From: Aureimonas psammosilenae
Lineage (GTDB): Bacteria; Pseudomonadota; Alphaproteobacteria; Rhizobiales; Rhizobiaceae
Reading direction: 5' to 3'
Assembly (NCBI RefSeq): GCF_009176975.1
Contig: NZ_WEZG01000004.1
Location: 310,001-374,000 of the forward strand
DNA: 64,000 nucleotides
Part shown: positions 63,220-64,000 of the stretch, in pieces
Position numbering within the stretch: the stretch's first letter is position 1
How the letters are laid out: each line of letters opens with the position of its first letter
Made by a program: the position numbers and the translations under genes
The notes under the pieces: model-generated
Told to the model about the DNA's origin: nothing
Databases searched by the model: none
What the model saw: the letters and a program-made list of their open reading frames with translations, nothing else

Positions 63220-64000
<781 letters not shown>

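Overview
The window is a GC-rich bacterial chromosome segment whose gene content and order point to an alphaproteobacterium of the order Hyphomicrobiales (Rhizobiales). The order rho ... mnmE-mnmG-rsmG-parA-parB ... holA-lptE-leuS, the 1610-residue NAD-glutamate dehydrogenase, the SdhAF4-type small protein and the zapE-mdh pair are all typical of that group. A family near Aurantimonadaceae is only a guess. No rRNA, tRNA, CRISPR array, insertion sequence or prophage was seen. The parABS locus and four parS-like sites spread over 45 kb suggest the replication-origin-proximal domain, although no origin was identified.

Layout. 0-3 kb: the 5' part of a membrane PQQ glucose dehydrogenase diverging from gluconokinase (periplasmic glucose oxidation followed by gluconate phosphorylation), and a DUF3563 micro-gene. 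3-13 kb: rho, a DUF255 thioredoxin-like protein, and the tRNA-modification and segregation block mnmE, mnmG, rsmG, parA, parB, with one Uma2-type nuclease-fold gene inserted. 13-20 kb: GNAT, chromate transporter, and the minus-strand unit leuS-lptE-holA. 19.7-20.5 kb: three tandem diverged repeats with no recognised gene, containing compensatory hairpins and a conserved short reading frame. 20.5-25.2 kb: YggS, DedA, AI-2E-type permease, acetyl-CoA synthetase. 25.2-29.2 kb: a 25-codon ORF with a maximal Shine-Dalgarno sequence, an orphan RTX calcium-binding exoprotein, and a cyclopropane fatty acid synthase. 29.4-41.5 kb: envelope and housekeeping genes (TolA-like protein, nuclease, SdhAF4-like, AGE epimerase, htpX, rsmB, heparinase II/III-like, purH, queC).

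41.5-45.8 kb: an overlapping four-gene minus-strand operon (DoxX, cupin, SMP-30 lactonase, two-module VOC protein) divergent from a GMC oxidoreductase. This looks like an oxidation/lactone-hydrolysis module of unknown substrate. 45.8-64 kb: an ABC-F gene preceded by a putative leader-peptide attenuator, an S9 peptidase, HPP-CBS membrane protein, secreted clan-A glycosidase-like protein, NAD-GDH, pyridoxal kinase with overlapping neighbours, LysE exporter, beta-carbonic anhydrase, an Omp19-like inhibitor lipoprotein, zapE and the start of mdh.

The most unusual non-genic features are the triplicated structured repeat at 19.7-20.5 kb, the ABC-F attenuator, two hairpins that bury Shine-Dalgarno sequences (DUF3563 gene and purH), the 25-codon ORF, and at least five palindromic intergenic elements, three of which share a GTAGC-GCTAC apex. 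All family assignments were made by reading the sequence; no database search was run.
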